Source: RYN-417 sp043745485
GTDB taxonomy: Bacteria; Patescibacteriota; Saccharimonadia; Saccharimonadales; JACDBH01
Direction: 5' to 3'
NCBI GenBank assembly: GCA_043745485.1
Contig: JAYTSU010000038.1
Coordinates: forward strand, 1-44,551
DNA length: 44,551 bases
Within the stretch, counting starts at the first letter, position 1, and every line of letters begins with the position of its first letter. Below, in pieces: positions 23,509 through 32,040 of the stretch. A program made the translations under genes and the position numbers. The notes under the pieces are model-generated. The model was given only the letters and a program-made list of their open reading frames with translations. It was not told where the DNA came from and searched no databases.

Positions 23509-23571
23509 TTCTGTCTACCACCTGATTAATTAACAGGAGTATACAACTATTTAGCTTATTCTACAATAAGA

Positions 23572-24003
23572 TTATTTAATATGCTTATGCTTGTTTGGAT
23601 GTATGATTGTAGATAGTTTATCGAGCCTGTTACGGTTTATTAAAAATACCAATACACTAAAACAAACAATAGCGATGCTTGCACCAGCAAAAAGCCTATT
23701 GTTAGTAGTAAAAAATAGGTATGTAGCCCCAGCTGAAAGCATTACACTAGCAGCGTCATAAGCGTGCCGTACCCATGGCTTGTCAGGAAACAAAATGTTT
23801 TTAAAGCTTTTGCCTTTGTGCCGCGCTGTTTCAAGCCAACGCTCTGCCCAGTCATGATTAACTGCTAATAAAGCGAGCCCTGCGAGAAAAAGTGGTATGC
23901 CACCAGGCCCTGGGAGCCAACCAAACAAAATGACACCAATAAAACAAAGAACTGCCAAAGTGTCGAAGGCAACTATTTTACCGTATCGTTTAATGCGATT
24001 CAT
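23572..24003 (-). CDS. PGPGW-type small transmembrane protein
   Basis: 143 aa with four predicted membrane helices in two hairpins: ~10-28 with GVILFGWLPGPGGIPLFLAG, ~33-45, then after a polar loop (ERWLETARHKGKSF) ~82-100 and ~103-122. The LPGPGGIP turn followed by LALLAVNHDWAERW is the hallmark of the putative transmembrane protein (PGPGW) family, which has no established function. The His/Lys tail is basic. A TATACT hexamer lies 7 nt before the ATG on this strand (24011-24016), with no Shine-Dalgarno. Confidence 0.82.
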   Translation of the reverse strand: MNRIKRYGKIVAFDTLAVLCFIGVILFGWLPGPGGIPLFLAGLALLAVNHDWAERWLETARHKGKSFKNILFPDKPWVRHAYDAASVMLSAGATYLFFTTNNRLFAGASIAIVCFSVLVFLINRNRLDKLSTIIHPNKHKHIK

Positions 24004-24010
24004 GTGTCTT

Positions 24011-24016
24011 AGTATA
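24011..24016 (-). promoter_or_regulatory. -10 element of a probable leaderless promoter
   Basis: Reads TATACT on the minus strand, 7 nt before the PGPGW-gene ATG. Confidence 0.5.
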
Positions 24017-24067
24017 CAGTTTTAATCTATCAAAAGGCAGAATAGACTGGAAATAATAGCCATTTTC

Positions 24068-24076
24068 TGCTAGTAT
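24068..24076 (+). promoter_or_regulatory. Extended -10 of the uvrA promoter (leaderless type)
   Basis: TGC then TAGTAT (24071-24076), 9 nt before the uvrA ATG. No Shine-Dalgarno. Confidence 0.45.
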
Positions 24077-24085
24077 TAACGTCCG

Positions 24086-26896
24086 ATGAGCGACACCATT
24101 ACTATCAAAGGGGCGAGGGAACATAATCTCAAAAACGTGGATCTAGAGATACCACGTAACAAACTAGTGGTTATAACCGGTCTTTCGGGATCTGGCAAAT
24201 CATCTTTGGCATTTGACACTATTTATGCAGAAGGCCAACGGCGATATGTCGAGTCTTTAAGCAGCTATGCCCGCCAGTTCTTAGGCATTATGGAAAAGCC
24301 CGACGTTGACCAAATAGATGGCCTTTCACCAGCTATATCAATTGACCAAAAATCAACATCACGCAATCCGCGCAGTACAGTGGCTACTGTGACTGAAATT
24401 TATGACTACTTGCGTTTGTTATTTGCGCGCATTGGTACGCCGCATTGTCCAGTTTGTGGCAAGCCTGTCACGCGTCAGACTATCCAAGCAATTATAGACA
24501 AGATTACAAATCTGCCCGAATCTGCGAAGCTTATGGTACTTTCGCCGGTTGTTCTGGATAAAAAAGGTGCTTTTGAGCACATCCCCGAGCAGTTTATGCG
24601 TCTTGGCTTTGCTCGTGCGAGCGTTGACGGCGTAGTGTACTCATTAGACGAATTTCCTGTACTCGATAAAAAGTATAAACATACCATCGAGATTGTGGTG
24701 GATCGCTTGGTCAACGACGAAGCGAGCCGCAGCCGCTTGAGCCAAAGTGTCGAATCAGCACTTGACCTCGCAGAAGGTAAATTAAAAGTCCATAATGCCG
24801 ACACTCAGGAAGACTTAATTTATTCATTGCAATATGCTTGCATCGACCACCCTGATGTCACAATCCCAGACCTGGAACCGCGAACGTTTAGTTTTAATTC
24901 GCCACATGGTGCATGTCCGGTCTGTACGGGGCTTGGCAACCGACTTGAAGTAGACCCTGAACTCGTTATTCCCAACGGACGACTCTCTATTGCCGAAGGT
25001 GCAATTCGTCCGTTTAATAGGATCAATGTCGATGCCTGGTACATGCGCAAACTTCAGGCGGTAGCCGACGCTTACGGGTTTAGTTTACAAGCTCCTACGG
25101 CTGATTTAAAGCCAGAGCATATGCAGATATTGATGTACGGCACGGGCGAACAAACTTACCGTGTTTCGCTTGGAATGGGACGCAGTTTTGCAACGACATA
25201 CGAGGGAGTTATTCCAAATCTAGAACGTCGTCATAAAGAAACAGACAGTGATTTTATACGTCGTGATATTGAACGTTTTATGCAAGAACGGCCGTGTGCC
25301 GTCTGTAAGGGACGTCGTTTGAAGCCAGAAGTTTTAGCTGTGACAGTCGCAAAGCATTCAATCATGGATATTTGTGAGTTTTCGATAGACGATGCACTTG
25401 ATTTCTTTAAACATGTAAAACTCAATGACAAAGAAATGCACATTGCTGAGCAAATCTGTAAGGAGATAAATGCCCGCTTGAAGTTTATGCAGGATGTGGG
25501 ACTTAATTATCTCAACTTAGCACGCAGTGCTGTGAGTTTAAGCGGTGGTGAGGCACAGCGTATACGGCTTGCGACGCAGATTGGCTCCGGGCTGATGGGA
25601 GTGCTATATGTGCTGGACGAACCATCAATTGGTCTGCATCAACGGGATAACGAACGACTTATAAAGACACTAAAGCACCTGAGAGATCTCGGCAACAGTG
25701 TGATTGTGGTTGAACATGACGAGGACACGATACGTACAGCCGATTGGCTTGTGGACATAGGTCCGGGCGCAGGAGTGCATGGTGGACATGTGGTGGCCGC
25801 AGGTTTGCCGGCAGATGTAGCCAAAGCAAAGGATAGTATTACGGGGCAGTACTTACGTGGTGAAAAATCTATTGCAGTCCCTAGGAAGCGGCGTAAAGGT
25901 AATGGCAATAAAATAGTCATAAAAGGCGCTCGCGAGAATAACCTCAAAAACGTCGATGTCGAAATTCCACTCGGTGAAATGGTCGTAGTGAGTGGAGTTA
26001 GTGGCTCTGGAAAATCCAGCCTTATAAACGACATTCTAGCCAAAGAACTCCAGGCCAGGCTGATGCGCGCCAACTTGGTACCCGGCCGTCATGATGAAAT
26101 TTTGGGCATAGAACACTTAGATAAAACCATTGTCATTAACCAAGCTCCAATTGGCAGGACGCCGCGCAGTAACCCAGCGACATATATTGGATTATTCACG
26201 CCAATTCGTGAGCTGTATGCAACTACGCCTGAAGCAAAAATTCGTGGCTATAAGGCCGGCCGTTTTAGTTTTAATGTTAAGGGTGGGCGCTGTGAAAACT
26301 GTCGGGGAGACGGCATTATAAAAATTGAGATGCACTTTTTGCCAGATGTCTATGTGGCTTGTGAGGTTTGTCATGGAAAGCGCTATAACCGCGAAGCACT
26401 GGAGATTCATTACAAAGGCAAGACAATCAGTGATGTATTAGAAATGACTGTCGAACAAGCTTTGGAGTTCTTTCAAAACTTGCCAGCAATTGCACGCAAG
26501 CTACAAACTTTAACTGACGTTGGTCTCGGCTATATAGGCCTGGGACAGCCAGCCACAACTCTTAGCGGCGGCGAGGCACAACGTATAAAACTTGCCAGTG
26601 AGCTTAGCCGTAGACCAACCGGCCGTACGCTATACATTTTGGACGAACCAACGACTGGCCTGCATATGGCAGATGTTAAAAAGCTTCTAGAAGTTTTGCA
26701 TGCACTCGTAGACACCGGAAACTCAATGGTTATTATCGAGCACAATCTTGACGTTGTGAAGTCAGCTGACTGGCTGATTGATATGGGACCTGAGGGTGGT
26801 GAAAAAGGCGGAACTATAGTTGCTACTGGTACACCTGAAACGGTTGCCAAAGTTGCTAACTCCTACACAGGCCAATTTTTGAAACGAATGTTATAA
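24086..26896 (+). CDS. uvrA: Excinuclease ABC subunit A
   Basis: Damage-sensing ATPase of nucleotide excision repair. 936 aa, normal length. Two ABC modules: Walker A GLSGSGKSSLAF (~33) and GVSGSGKSSLIND (~638); signature SLSGGEAQRIRLA and TLSGGEAQRIKLA; Walker B YVLDEPSIGLH and YILDEPTTGLH. Zinc-binding pairs are intact: CPVCGKPV, CPVCTGLG, CAVCKGRRL and CENCRGDG with CEVCHGKRYN. UvrC is encoded 5 kb downstream; uvrB is not in the window. The stop is followed immediately by the ATG of a small gene (TAAATG), so the two are co-transcribed. Confidence 0.98.
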   Translation: MSDTITIKGAREHNLKNVDLEIPRNKLVVITGLSGSGKSSLAFDTIYAEGQRRYVESLSSYARQFLGIMEKPDVDQIDGLSPAISIDQKSTSRNPRSTVATVTEIYDYLRLLFARIGTPHCPVCGKPVTRQTIQAIIDKITNLPESAKLMVLSPVVLDKKGAFEHIPEQFMRLGFARASVDGVVYSLDEFPVLDKKYKHTIEIVVDRLVNDEASRSRLSQSVESALDLAEGKLKVHNADTQEDLIYSLQYACIDHPDVTIPDLEPRTFSFNSPHGACPVCTGLGNRLEVDPELVIPNGRLSIAEGAIRPFNRINVDAWYMRKLQAVADAYGFSLQAPTADLKPEHMQILMYGTGEQTYRVSLGMGRSFATTYEGVIPNLERRHKETDSDFIRRDIERFMQERPCAVCKGRRLKPEVLAVTVAKHSIMDICEFSIDDALDFFKHVKLNDKEMHIAEQICKEINARLKFMQDVGLNYLNLARSAVSLSGGEAQRIRLATQIGSGLMGVLYVLDEPSIGLHQRDNERLIKTLKHLRDLGNSVIVVEHDEDTIRTADWLVDIGPGAGVHGGHVVAAGLPADVAKAKDSITGQYLRGEKSIAVPRKRRKGNGNKIVIKGARENNLKNVDVEIPLGEMVVVSGVSGSGKSSLINDILAKELQARLMRANLVPGRHDEILGIEHLDKTIVINQAPIGRTPRSNPATYIGLFTPIRELYATTPEAKIRGYKAGRFSFNVKGGRCENCRGDGIIKIEMHFLPDVYVACEVCHGKRYNREALEIHYKGKTISDVLEMTVEQALEFFQNLPAIARKLQTLTDVGLGYIGLGQPATTLSGGEAQRIKLASELSRRPTGRTLYILDEPTTGLHMADVKKLLEVLHALVDTGNSMVIIEHNLDVVKSADWLIDMGPEGGEKGGTIVATGTPETVAKVANSYTGQFLKRML

Positions 26897-27205
26897 ATGT
26901 CGCGTTTAAAATCCAGCCGAAATTTAAGTGAAGATGACTGGCGGTCCATTAATCCTAAACTCGCAAACACTATTGCTCGGGATAACCGCGTACTTAAAGC
27001 TGTTGATAAAATGCTGTCAACGCCCAACGAAGATATGGACAGTATTATAGAAGTAACACGTGTGCTGCTTGCCCAGCGAGATGGTGCGCCGTGCGATAAT
27101 GATAAACTTATATACGAAATTGATTCAGCGAGCAGTTTTATCTGCAATCAGGCACTGTTCATAGAACATGTTTTAACTACTCCGTACAGTGCGGCAGAAC
27201 TTTAA
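26897..27205 (+). CDS. Hypothetical protein coupled to uvrA
   Basis: 102 aa, not recognised. Its ATG follows the uvrA stop with no gap, so translation probably depends on ribosomes finishing uvrA. Mostly helical and polar (EDDWRSINPKLANTIARDNR, VLKAVDKMLSTPNEDMD), with no membrane segment and two isolated cysteines (APCDNDK, SFICNQA). The 3' end overlaps the convergent dedA-like gene by four bases. Tight coupling suggests a helper in DNA repair, but nothing in the sequence names one. Confidence 0.65.
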   Translation: MSRLKSSRNLSEDDWRSINPKLANTIARDNRVLKAVDKMLSTPNEDMDSIIEVTRVLLAQRDGAPCDNDKLIYEIDSASSFICNQALFIEHVLTTPYSAAEL

Positions 27206-27825
27206 CTCTTCTTATCTTTTTTCTGGAATTTGGCTTTAAGCAAATGGTAAAATGCGGGGCCAATAGTAATGGCCATCACAATAATTATAACAACAAGAAT
27301 ATACTTATCGATGTTCTTGACTTTTTCGCCGATAATCCGACCTAAAATGTAGCCAAGCATTGTGATACTTGCACCCCAACTTGCAACTCCCACTGCGTTA
27401 TAAAGCATAAATTTCTTGCGGTCCATGTTGGTCGTGCCTGATACCACAGGAACAAACGTACGGATAACCGGCACAAAGCGGGCAAGTAACACGGTCTTTA
27501 CCCCATGACGTTCATAAAAATCTTCAGCTTTTTTAAGTTGGTCAGGATGAAAAAAGGTACTTTCTTCTTTGCGGAAGAGCTTACGCCCGGCACGTTTGCC
27601 GATTTCATAGCCGGTATTATCACCTAAAATACCGGAGATAATCACTACAGCAATTAGCCAACCAAGTGGTAGTTTGCCCACTGATGCGAAGTAGCCTGCG
27701 CTTAAGAGAAGCGTATCACCAGGGAGAAAAAATCCAGCCAACAGTCCGCCCTCTGCAAATATAATAGCTCCAATGGCTAATAGGCCACCACTTTGTATTA
27801 AGCTCTCTACAGATATTCCAAACAT
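27202..27825 (-). CDS. DedA/SNARE-associated family membrane protein
   Basis: 207 aa polytopic membrane protein. Family hallmarks: FAEGGLLAGFFLPGDTLLLSAG in the first re-entrant region (~24-45), ILGDNTGYEIGKRAG, and the conserved FVPVIRTFVPVVSGTTNM with its essential arginine, followed by YNAVGVASWG. DedA proteins recycle undecaprenyl phosphate or other lipids across the membrane and help keep the proton motive force. The C-terminus is basic (KAKFQKKDKKS). TATCAT lies 7 nt before the ATG on this strand, with GGGG also near, so it could be leaderless or use a weak ribosome site. Confidence 0.93.
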   Translation of the reverse strand: MFGISVESLIQSGGLLAIGAIIFAEGGLLAGFFLPGDTLLLSAGYFASVGKLPLGWLIAVVIISGILGDNTGYEIGKRAGRKLFRKEESTFFHPDQLKKAEDFYERHGVKTVLLARFVPVIRTFVPVVSGTTNMDRKKFMLYNAVGVASWGASITMLGYILGRIIGEKVKNIDKYILVVIIIVMAITIGPAFYHLLKAKFQKKDKKS

Positions 27826-27931
27826 TTACCCCATGATATCATGTTATGCCAAGAGATAAGCAGTAGCAAAAAAGGCTAATATCTGGTATGCTACTATCTA
27901 GTAATTAATATTTTTGAGAGAGGTTATAACA

Positions 27932-28606
27932 ATGAGCAGCGATAGAATCACGCTGAAATTATCTGAACGAACCGAAATGGGCAAGGCTGTTAAGGCCCTC
28001 CGCCGCAACGGTATGGTTCCAGCAAACGTTTATGAACGTGGTCATGAGTCGGTTGCAGTCAGTGCATCATTCACAGAACTCACGAAGATCTATCGTCAGG
28101 CTGGCAAGCACCACCCAATCGAATTAATACTCGGTAGCAAAAAATATCTTGCTATGATCAAAGACGTTGATATCGACCCAACAAAAGGCTGGTTGCGTCA
28201 TATTGGTTTCCACGCCATTAATAAAAATGAAACTGTCACAGCTGAAATTCCTATACACATTGAAGGAGATATTCCAGCAGAACGTATGAGCTTGCTTGTT
28301 TTGCGCCCGATGGACACTGTTGAAGTTGAAGCTCTCCCTGCAAACCTCCCTGATGCTCTTATGATTGACGGAGCAAAGCTTGCAGAAATTGGCGACAAGC
28401 TGTCTGTAGCTGATATTGTTGCCCCCACTGGTGTTAAGATTCTAACTGATCCAGAACAGACACTTGCTGTTGTTGAAGAGCCAAAAGATCAAATAGCTGA
28501 ATCGGCAAGTGAAGAAGCTGAAAATGCTGACTCTGCTGCCGAAGTTCCTGCTGAAAACGGTTCTGTTGATGCAGACGAACCAGCTGCCGACCAAGTCAAA
28601 AACTAG
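27932..28606 (+). CDS. rplY: 50S ribosomal protein L25 (Ctc/TL5 form)
   Basis: Binds 5S rRNA in the large subunit. About 224 aa from the ATG at 27932, which has a strong GAGAGAGG ribosome site at 27916-27923; an upstream TTG at 27914 overlaps that site and is unlikely. The L25 N-domain is at ~1-92 (LSERTEMGKAVKALRRNGMVPANVY) and the TL5 C-domain at ~95-185 (TAEIPIHIEGDIPAERM, ILTDPEQTLAVVEEP). An acidic Ala/Glu tail closes it (ESASEEAENADSAAE), a common low-complexity ending of CTC-type L25. Single gene ending at a bidirectional terminator. Confidence 0.95.
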   Translation: MSSDRITLKLSERTEMGKAVKALRRNGMVPANVYERGHESVAVSASFTELTKIYRQAGKHHPIELILGSKKYLAMIKDVDIDPTKGWLRHIGFHAINKNETVTAEIPIHIEGDIPAERMSLLVLRPMDTVEVEALPANLPDALMIDGAKLAEIGDKLSVADIVAPTGVKILTDPEQTLAVVEEPKDQIAESASEEAENADSAAEVPAENGSVDADEPAADQVKN

Positions 28607-28623
28607 AGTTTTCATGCACTCCT

Positions 28624-28660
28624 ACTAAAAAGGCCTAGATATATATTTAGGTCTTTTTAG
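28624..28660. terminator. Bidirectional intrinsic terminator between rplY and ABC exporter
   Basis: CTAAAAAGGCCTA (28624-28636) pairs with TAGGTCTTTTTAG (28648-28660), with A-run and T-run on either side. It serves the two convergent genes; its distal arm overlaps the exporter stop codon. Confidence 0.75.
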
Positions 28661-30444
28661 TCTTCTATAAATCCGCCGCTTTGGCGGTTCCATAATTTGG
28701 CGTAGACGCCTTTTTTGTAGAGCAAGTCTTTGTGAGAACCTTCTTCAACAATCTGTCCGTTATCCATAACCAGTATCCGGTCCATTTTCTGAATAGTGCT
28801 GAGTCGATGGGCAATAACGATTGCTGTCCTGCCTTCCATCAACTTCCATAGTGCATCTTGAATCAGCGCTTCACTTTCACTGTCAAGCGCACTGGTGGCT
28901 TCGTCAAGGACTAAAATAGGGGCATTCTTAATCATGGCTCGTGCAATTGCAACGCGCTGACGTTGTCCACCGGATAGCTTTACGCCGCGTTCGCCCACCA
29001 TTGTTTCATAGCCTTTTGGTAGGTTTTCAATAAACTCATGCGCGTTAGCTTTGCGAGCAACAGCGTGAATTTCTTGTAATGCAGCTTCAGGACGACCATA
29101 GGCAATGTTTTCGCGGATAGTTCTATGAAATAGCAAGGGCTCCTGTGGCACGTATGAAATTGCTCTTCGCAGTTCAGATTGTCGAACGTTAGCAATATCT
29201 TGCCCATCGATTGTAATGCTCCCACTATCAATATCAGAGAAACGCAATAATATTCTTGTTAATGACGATTTGCCTGACCCAGAATGGCCAATAAGCCCAA
29301 CTTTTTCACCCGGCTTTATCTTCAGATTGAGATTAGCAAAAATACTTGATCCAGCGTCACGGTGTGTGAACGTAACATCGTTAAACTTAATCTCACCACG
29401 ATGCATCCGCACGGGTACAGGGTTAACTGGGTCTTTAACTTCTGGTTCATCTGAGAGAATTTTAACCATGTCTGAAGCATCACCAACCGCGCGGTTATAA
29501 TTACGAAGGGATTGATTGCTGAAGCCAAACAATTGTCCAACGATGTTGGCTGTGTAGTTGAATATAAGGAACACAGTTGCAATGTCGGCATTGTAACTGA
29601 CGACACTTATGATTGCGACCGCAAACGACATAGCAAAAATTATTGAAGTTGCACTACTTAAAAATGTCATTTGCTTTTGAACAGCTCGCATGAGAATCAA
29701 TAAATGATCACGAGTATTATCTGTAGCCTTAGAAAACTTTATAGCCTCGTGCTCTTCGCCAGAAAAGCTCTTTATGGCCATCATGTTTGAAATTGCGTCG
29801 GCTAAATAGCCTGTTTGCTTGCTTTCCGCAGCACCATGATCAGCACTAATCTTTCGTGCACGTCGTGTTACATAAAACGAAGTAACTATAAAGAGTGCAG
29901 AAAAAATAAGTAATGAAATTACGTATAGTTTTGATTTACTGAATAATATTATCGAAGCAATTAAGATGCCCGACACCAAAGGTAGAGTATTGAAAAAAGT
30001 TGTATCAGCAATTCGTACATATGAAGCAATGAGTTTATTTGTCTGTGAGACAAGTGTGCCACTAAAACGGTCGGCATGAAAATTGGCGCTTTGATTCGTA
30101 AGATGCCCAAAAACTTGATTGGCAATATCTTTTTGTATGCGTGCTTCGAGAGTCCATACACATATGTCAACGAGGCGCCAAAGTACAGTGCTCGCGAGCA
30201 GTTGTACTGTTGTGTATAGAATAATGTCTCTACCAAAACTGTGCCATGGTTGATGCACTATATAGTCGTGCATCGTTAAGCGCCGTAATGCGTTTGCAAG
30301 TATTAGCGGGGGTAGATACTGGCTACATAGCACCGTTATTGGGATAACGACCAGCGCCCCAGCAACAATAAGCGGGTATGTACGTAAGCGTAGCCAGTAG
30401 TAACTAAATACCGCGCGGGTATTCGTTTGTTTAGTATGAGTCAT
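28657..30444 (-). CDS. ABC exporter, fused permease-ATPase
   Basis: 595 aa half-transporter of the MsbA/MDR type. Membrane domain ~1-320 with six helices (YPLIVAGALVVIPITVL, ILYTTVQLLASTVLW, and others). ATPase domain ~350-590: Walker A GLIGHSGSGKSSLTR, Q-loop SYVPQEPLLFH, signature KLSGGQRQRVAIARAM, Walker B ILVLDEATSALD, and H-loop VIAHRLSTIQ. It would act as a homodimer exporting a lipid, peptide or drug; the substrate cannot be told. The Shine-Dalgarno is strong (AAAGGAGG) but lies in a possible GGCCT/AGGCC hairpin (30461-30478 region), which could limit translation. Confidence 0.93.
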   Translation of the reverse strand: MTHTKQTNTRAVFSYYWLRLRTYPLIVAGALVVIPITVLCSQYLPPLILANALRRLTMHDYIVHQPWHSFGRDIILYTTVQLLASTVLWRLVDICVWTLEARIQKDIANQVFGHLTNQSANFHADRFSGTLVSQTNKLIASYVRIADTTFFNTLPLVSGILIASIILFSKSKLYVISLLIFSALFIVTSFYVTRRARKISADHGAAESKQTGYLADAISNMMAIKSFSGEEHEAIKFSKATDNTRDHLLILMRAVQKQMTFLSSATSIIFAMSFAVAIISVVSYNADIATVFLIFNYTANIVGQLFGFSNQSLRNYNRAVGDASDMVKILSDEPEVKDPVNPVPVRMHRGEIKFNDVTFTHRDAGSSIFANLNLKIKPGEKVGLIGHSGSGKSSLTRILLRFSDIDSGSITIDGQDIANVRQSELRRAISYVPQEPLLFHRTIRENIAYGRPEAALQEIHAVARKANAHEFIENLPKGYETMVGERGVKLSGGQRQRVAIARAMIKNAPILVLDEATSALDSESEALIQDALWKLMEGRTAIVIAHRLSTIQKMDRILVMDNGQIVEEGSHKDLLYKKGVYAKLWNRQSGGFIED

Positions 30445-30524
30445 AATAAGCGGCCTCCTTTATTAGGCCTAATGATTTATATAAACTTTTGTTTTTAAAC
30501 TTTTTGTTAAAAGGTTTTTGGTTT

Positions 30525-30548
30525 CCCCGTAAAACTTGTTTTGCGGGG
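30525..30548. repeat. 24-bp palindrome, copy A
   Basis: CCCCGTAAAAC (30525-30535), TT, GTTTTGCGGGG (30538-30548). It sits in the divergent region between the ABC exporter and trhO. It shares the core TAAAAC-YT-GTTTT with 40827-40850 while its outer pairs differ in a compensated way (CCCCG/CGGGG against CCCTA/TAGGG). Confidence 0.5.
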
Positions 30549-30638
30549 GCCTTGAATATTTTTTGCCGCCTCGTTAATACTATTAGATTTTAACTATACG
30601 CTTATGCAATTACGCTGGCAAGTATTTTAATAAAAGTT

Positions 30639-30644
30639 TATAAT
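30639..30644 (+). promoter_or_regulatory. -10 element of the trhO promoter (leaderless type)
   Basis: TATAAT lies 8 nt before the trhO ATG; no Shine-Dalgarno. Confidence 0.55.
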
Positions 30645-30652
30645 ATAGCTAA

Positions 30653-31489
30653 ATGGAAAAAATAATTCTCTATTATAAATTTGTGCCAATTCCTGATACA
30701 GAGTCTGTCTTATTTTGGCAAAAAGCCTTATGCGAAAAACTTGGCTTAAAAGGCCGCATTTTAATAAGTGATAAAGGGTTAAATGGGACACTTGGTGGCG
30801 AAATCAAAGCACTAAAAGCCTACAAAAAGGCAATGAATGAACACTCGCTATTTGGCGGTATCGAATACAAGTGGAGTGATGGCAAAGCAGATGATTTTCC
30901 GAAATTATCTATTAAAGTTCGCTCTGAAACAGTCAGCTTAGGCTGGGAGCCTCATGTTAATAAAAGTGGTGTGGTAGGTGGGGGTAAGCATCTCAAGCCT
31001 TCTCAGGTCCACGAACTCGTCAATAATAGGGGTGATGATGTGGTCTTTTTTGATGGCCGCAACAAATACGAAGCCAGCATTGGCAAATTTAAAAACGCTG
31101 TTGTACCAGATGTAAACACTTTTAAAGAGTACATGACCGAGCTGGATAAGCCAGAATATGACGAAATTAAGAAAAAACCAGTTATTACGTACTGCACCGG
31201 TGGAATCAGATGTGAAACACTGAGCGCGTTGATGATTGAAAAAGGTTTTGAAGAGGTCTATCAGATGGACGGTGGCATAGTTAAATACGGTGAAGCCTAT
31301 AAGGACGAAGGATATTGGGAGGGAAAACTTTTCGTATTTGATAAACGGATGAAACTTGGCTTTTCCGAAGACTCTAAAGATATCGCCTCGTGCGAAAAGT
31401 GCGGCGAAAAAACTAGCAATCAGATAAATAGTACGAATATTCGCAGAAGGCTGCATATTATATGTGAAAATTGTGCAGTAGTTGTATAA
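30653..31489 (+). CDS. trhO: tRNA uridine-34 hydroxylase TrhO (rhodanese family)
   Basis: Oxygen-dependent enzyme (formerly YceA) making 5-hydroxyuridine at tRNA position 34. 278 aa. The N-terminal domain (~1-90) has GRILISDKGLNGTLGGE, typical of the family; a linker with SLGWEPHVNKSG-type residues follows. The rhodanese domain is at ~115-215: FFDGRNKYEASIGKF and the active-site loop ITYCTGGIRCE, with catalytic Cys and CxxxxxC pattern. A C-terminal zinc-like knuckle (CEKCGEKT, IICENCAV) is present, as in many TrhO proteins. Why a reduced genome keeps an O2-dependent wobble modification is not evident. Single gene. Confidence 0.92.
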   Translation: MEKIILYYKFVPIPDTESVLFWQKALCEKLGLKGRILISDKGLNGTLGGEIKALKAYKKAMNEHSLFGGIEYKWSDGKADDFPKLSIKVRSETVSLGWEPHVNKSGVVGGGKHLKPSQVHELVNNRGDDVVFFDGRNKYEASIGKFKNAVVPDVNTFKEYMTELDKPEYDEIKKKPVITYCTGGIRCETLSALMIEKGFEEVYQMDGGIVKYGEAYKDEGYWEGKLFVFDKRMKLGFSEDSKDIASCEKCGEKTSNQINSTNIRRRLHIICENCAVVV

Positions 31490-31543
31490 TATTAAATAAT
31501 ATGCTATACTATAATTTATATTTCAGTTATTTGAGGAGTTCAT

Positions 31544-31999
31544 ATGTCACGAATAAGTAAAGCAACTGGCAATACGTTAAAGAAAAGAGTTACGCTACCT
31601 GTATGGGGCATACTTGCGCTTGGCGTTGCTGGATATGTCCACGGCGCTCCATCTACTGAGCAAGCTGGCAAAGATGCAGGTTCAGATATACGTACAAATG
31701 TCGCACCCGTTGTTGGCGATGTCGTTATGGGTGGTGTTGGTTTTATAAAAGGTGCTACAGGTATCGACACAATAAATGCACCTAAAATTAATATCACTAC
31801 TGGTGGCGATAGTCCTTCGAATGGCGGAGCATCAGTCGGCAATGATGGCGAGACGCATACAGTAATCGGTGGAGACAACTGGTGGGGTATATTAGGTAGC
31901 TTTGGTCTAAACGGAGCTGAGATACAGAAGTGTGTTGTAGCTAAACATTTAGATAATGTTGGTATACACCCCGGCCAAGTTGTCAGTAATCCTTGTTGA
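31544..31999 (+). CDS. Small secreted or anchored protein with a LysM-like domain
   Basis: 151 aa. An N-terminal signal-type helix (~15-33, VTLPVWGILALGVAGYVHG) follows a basic start. The middle is Gly-rich and low in complexity (VVGDVVMGGVGFIKGATG, GGDSPSNGGASVGNDG). Residues ~103-148 fit a LysM: ETHTVIGGDNWWGILGSFGL, then AKHLDNVGIHPGQVV. LysM normally binds N-acetylglucosamine glycans. The lone domain with a Trp pair after the GDN is a divergent form. The ATG at 31544 has a good GAGGAG ribosome site. Two cysteines flank the LysM second half (QKCVVAK and the penultimate PC). Confidence 0.7.
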   Translation: MSRISKATGNTLKKRVTLPVWGILALGVAGYVHGAPSTEQAGKDAGSDIRTNVAPVVGDVVMGGVGFIKGATGIDTINAPKINITTGGDSPSNGGASVGNDGETHTVIGGDNWWGILGSFGLNGAEIQKCVVAKHLDNVGIHPGQVVSNPC

Positions 32000-32024
32000 A
32001 TAACTCGGACCATCTTTAAAAAGG

Positions 32025-32030
32025 TATAAT
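32025..32030 (+). promoter_or_regulatory. -10 element of the uvrC promoter (leaderless type)
   Basis: TATAAT lies 10 nt before the uvrC ATG, with no Shine-Dalgarno between. Confidence 0.5.
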
Positions 32031-32040
32031 AACTACTGCT

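Noticed and set aside
30938..31456. 172-residue minus-strand frame inside trhO
   Set aside because: Opposite a clear TrhO with all family motifs; its translation has no domain pattern.
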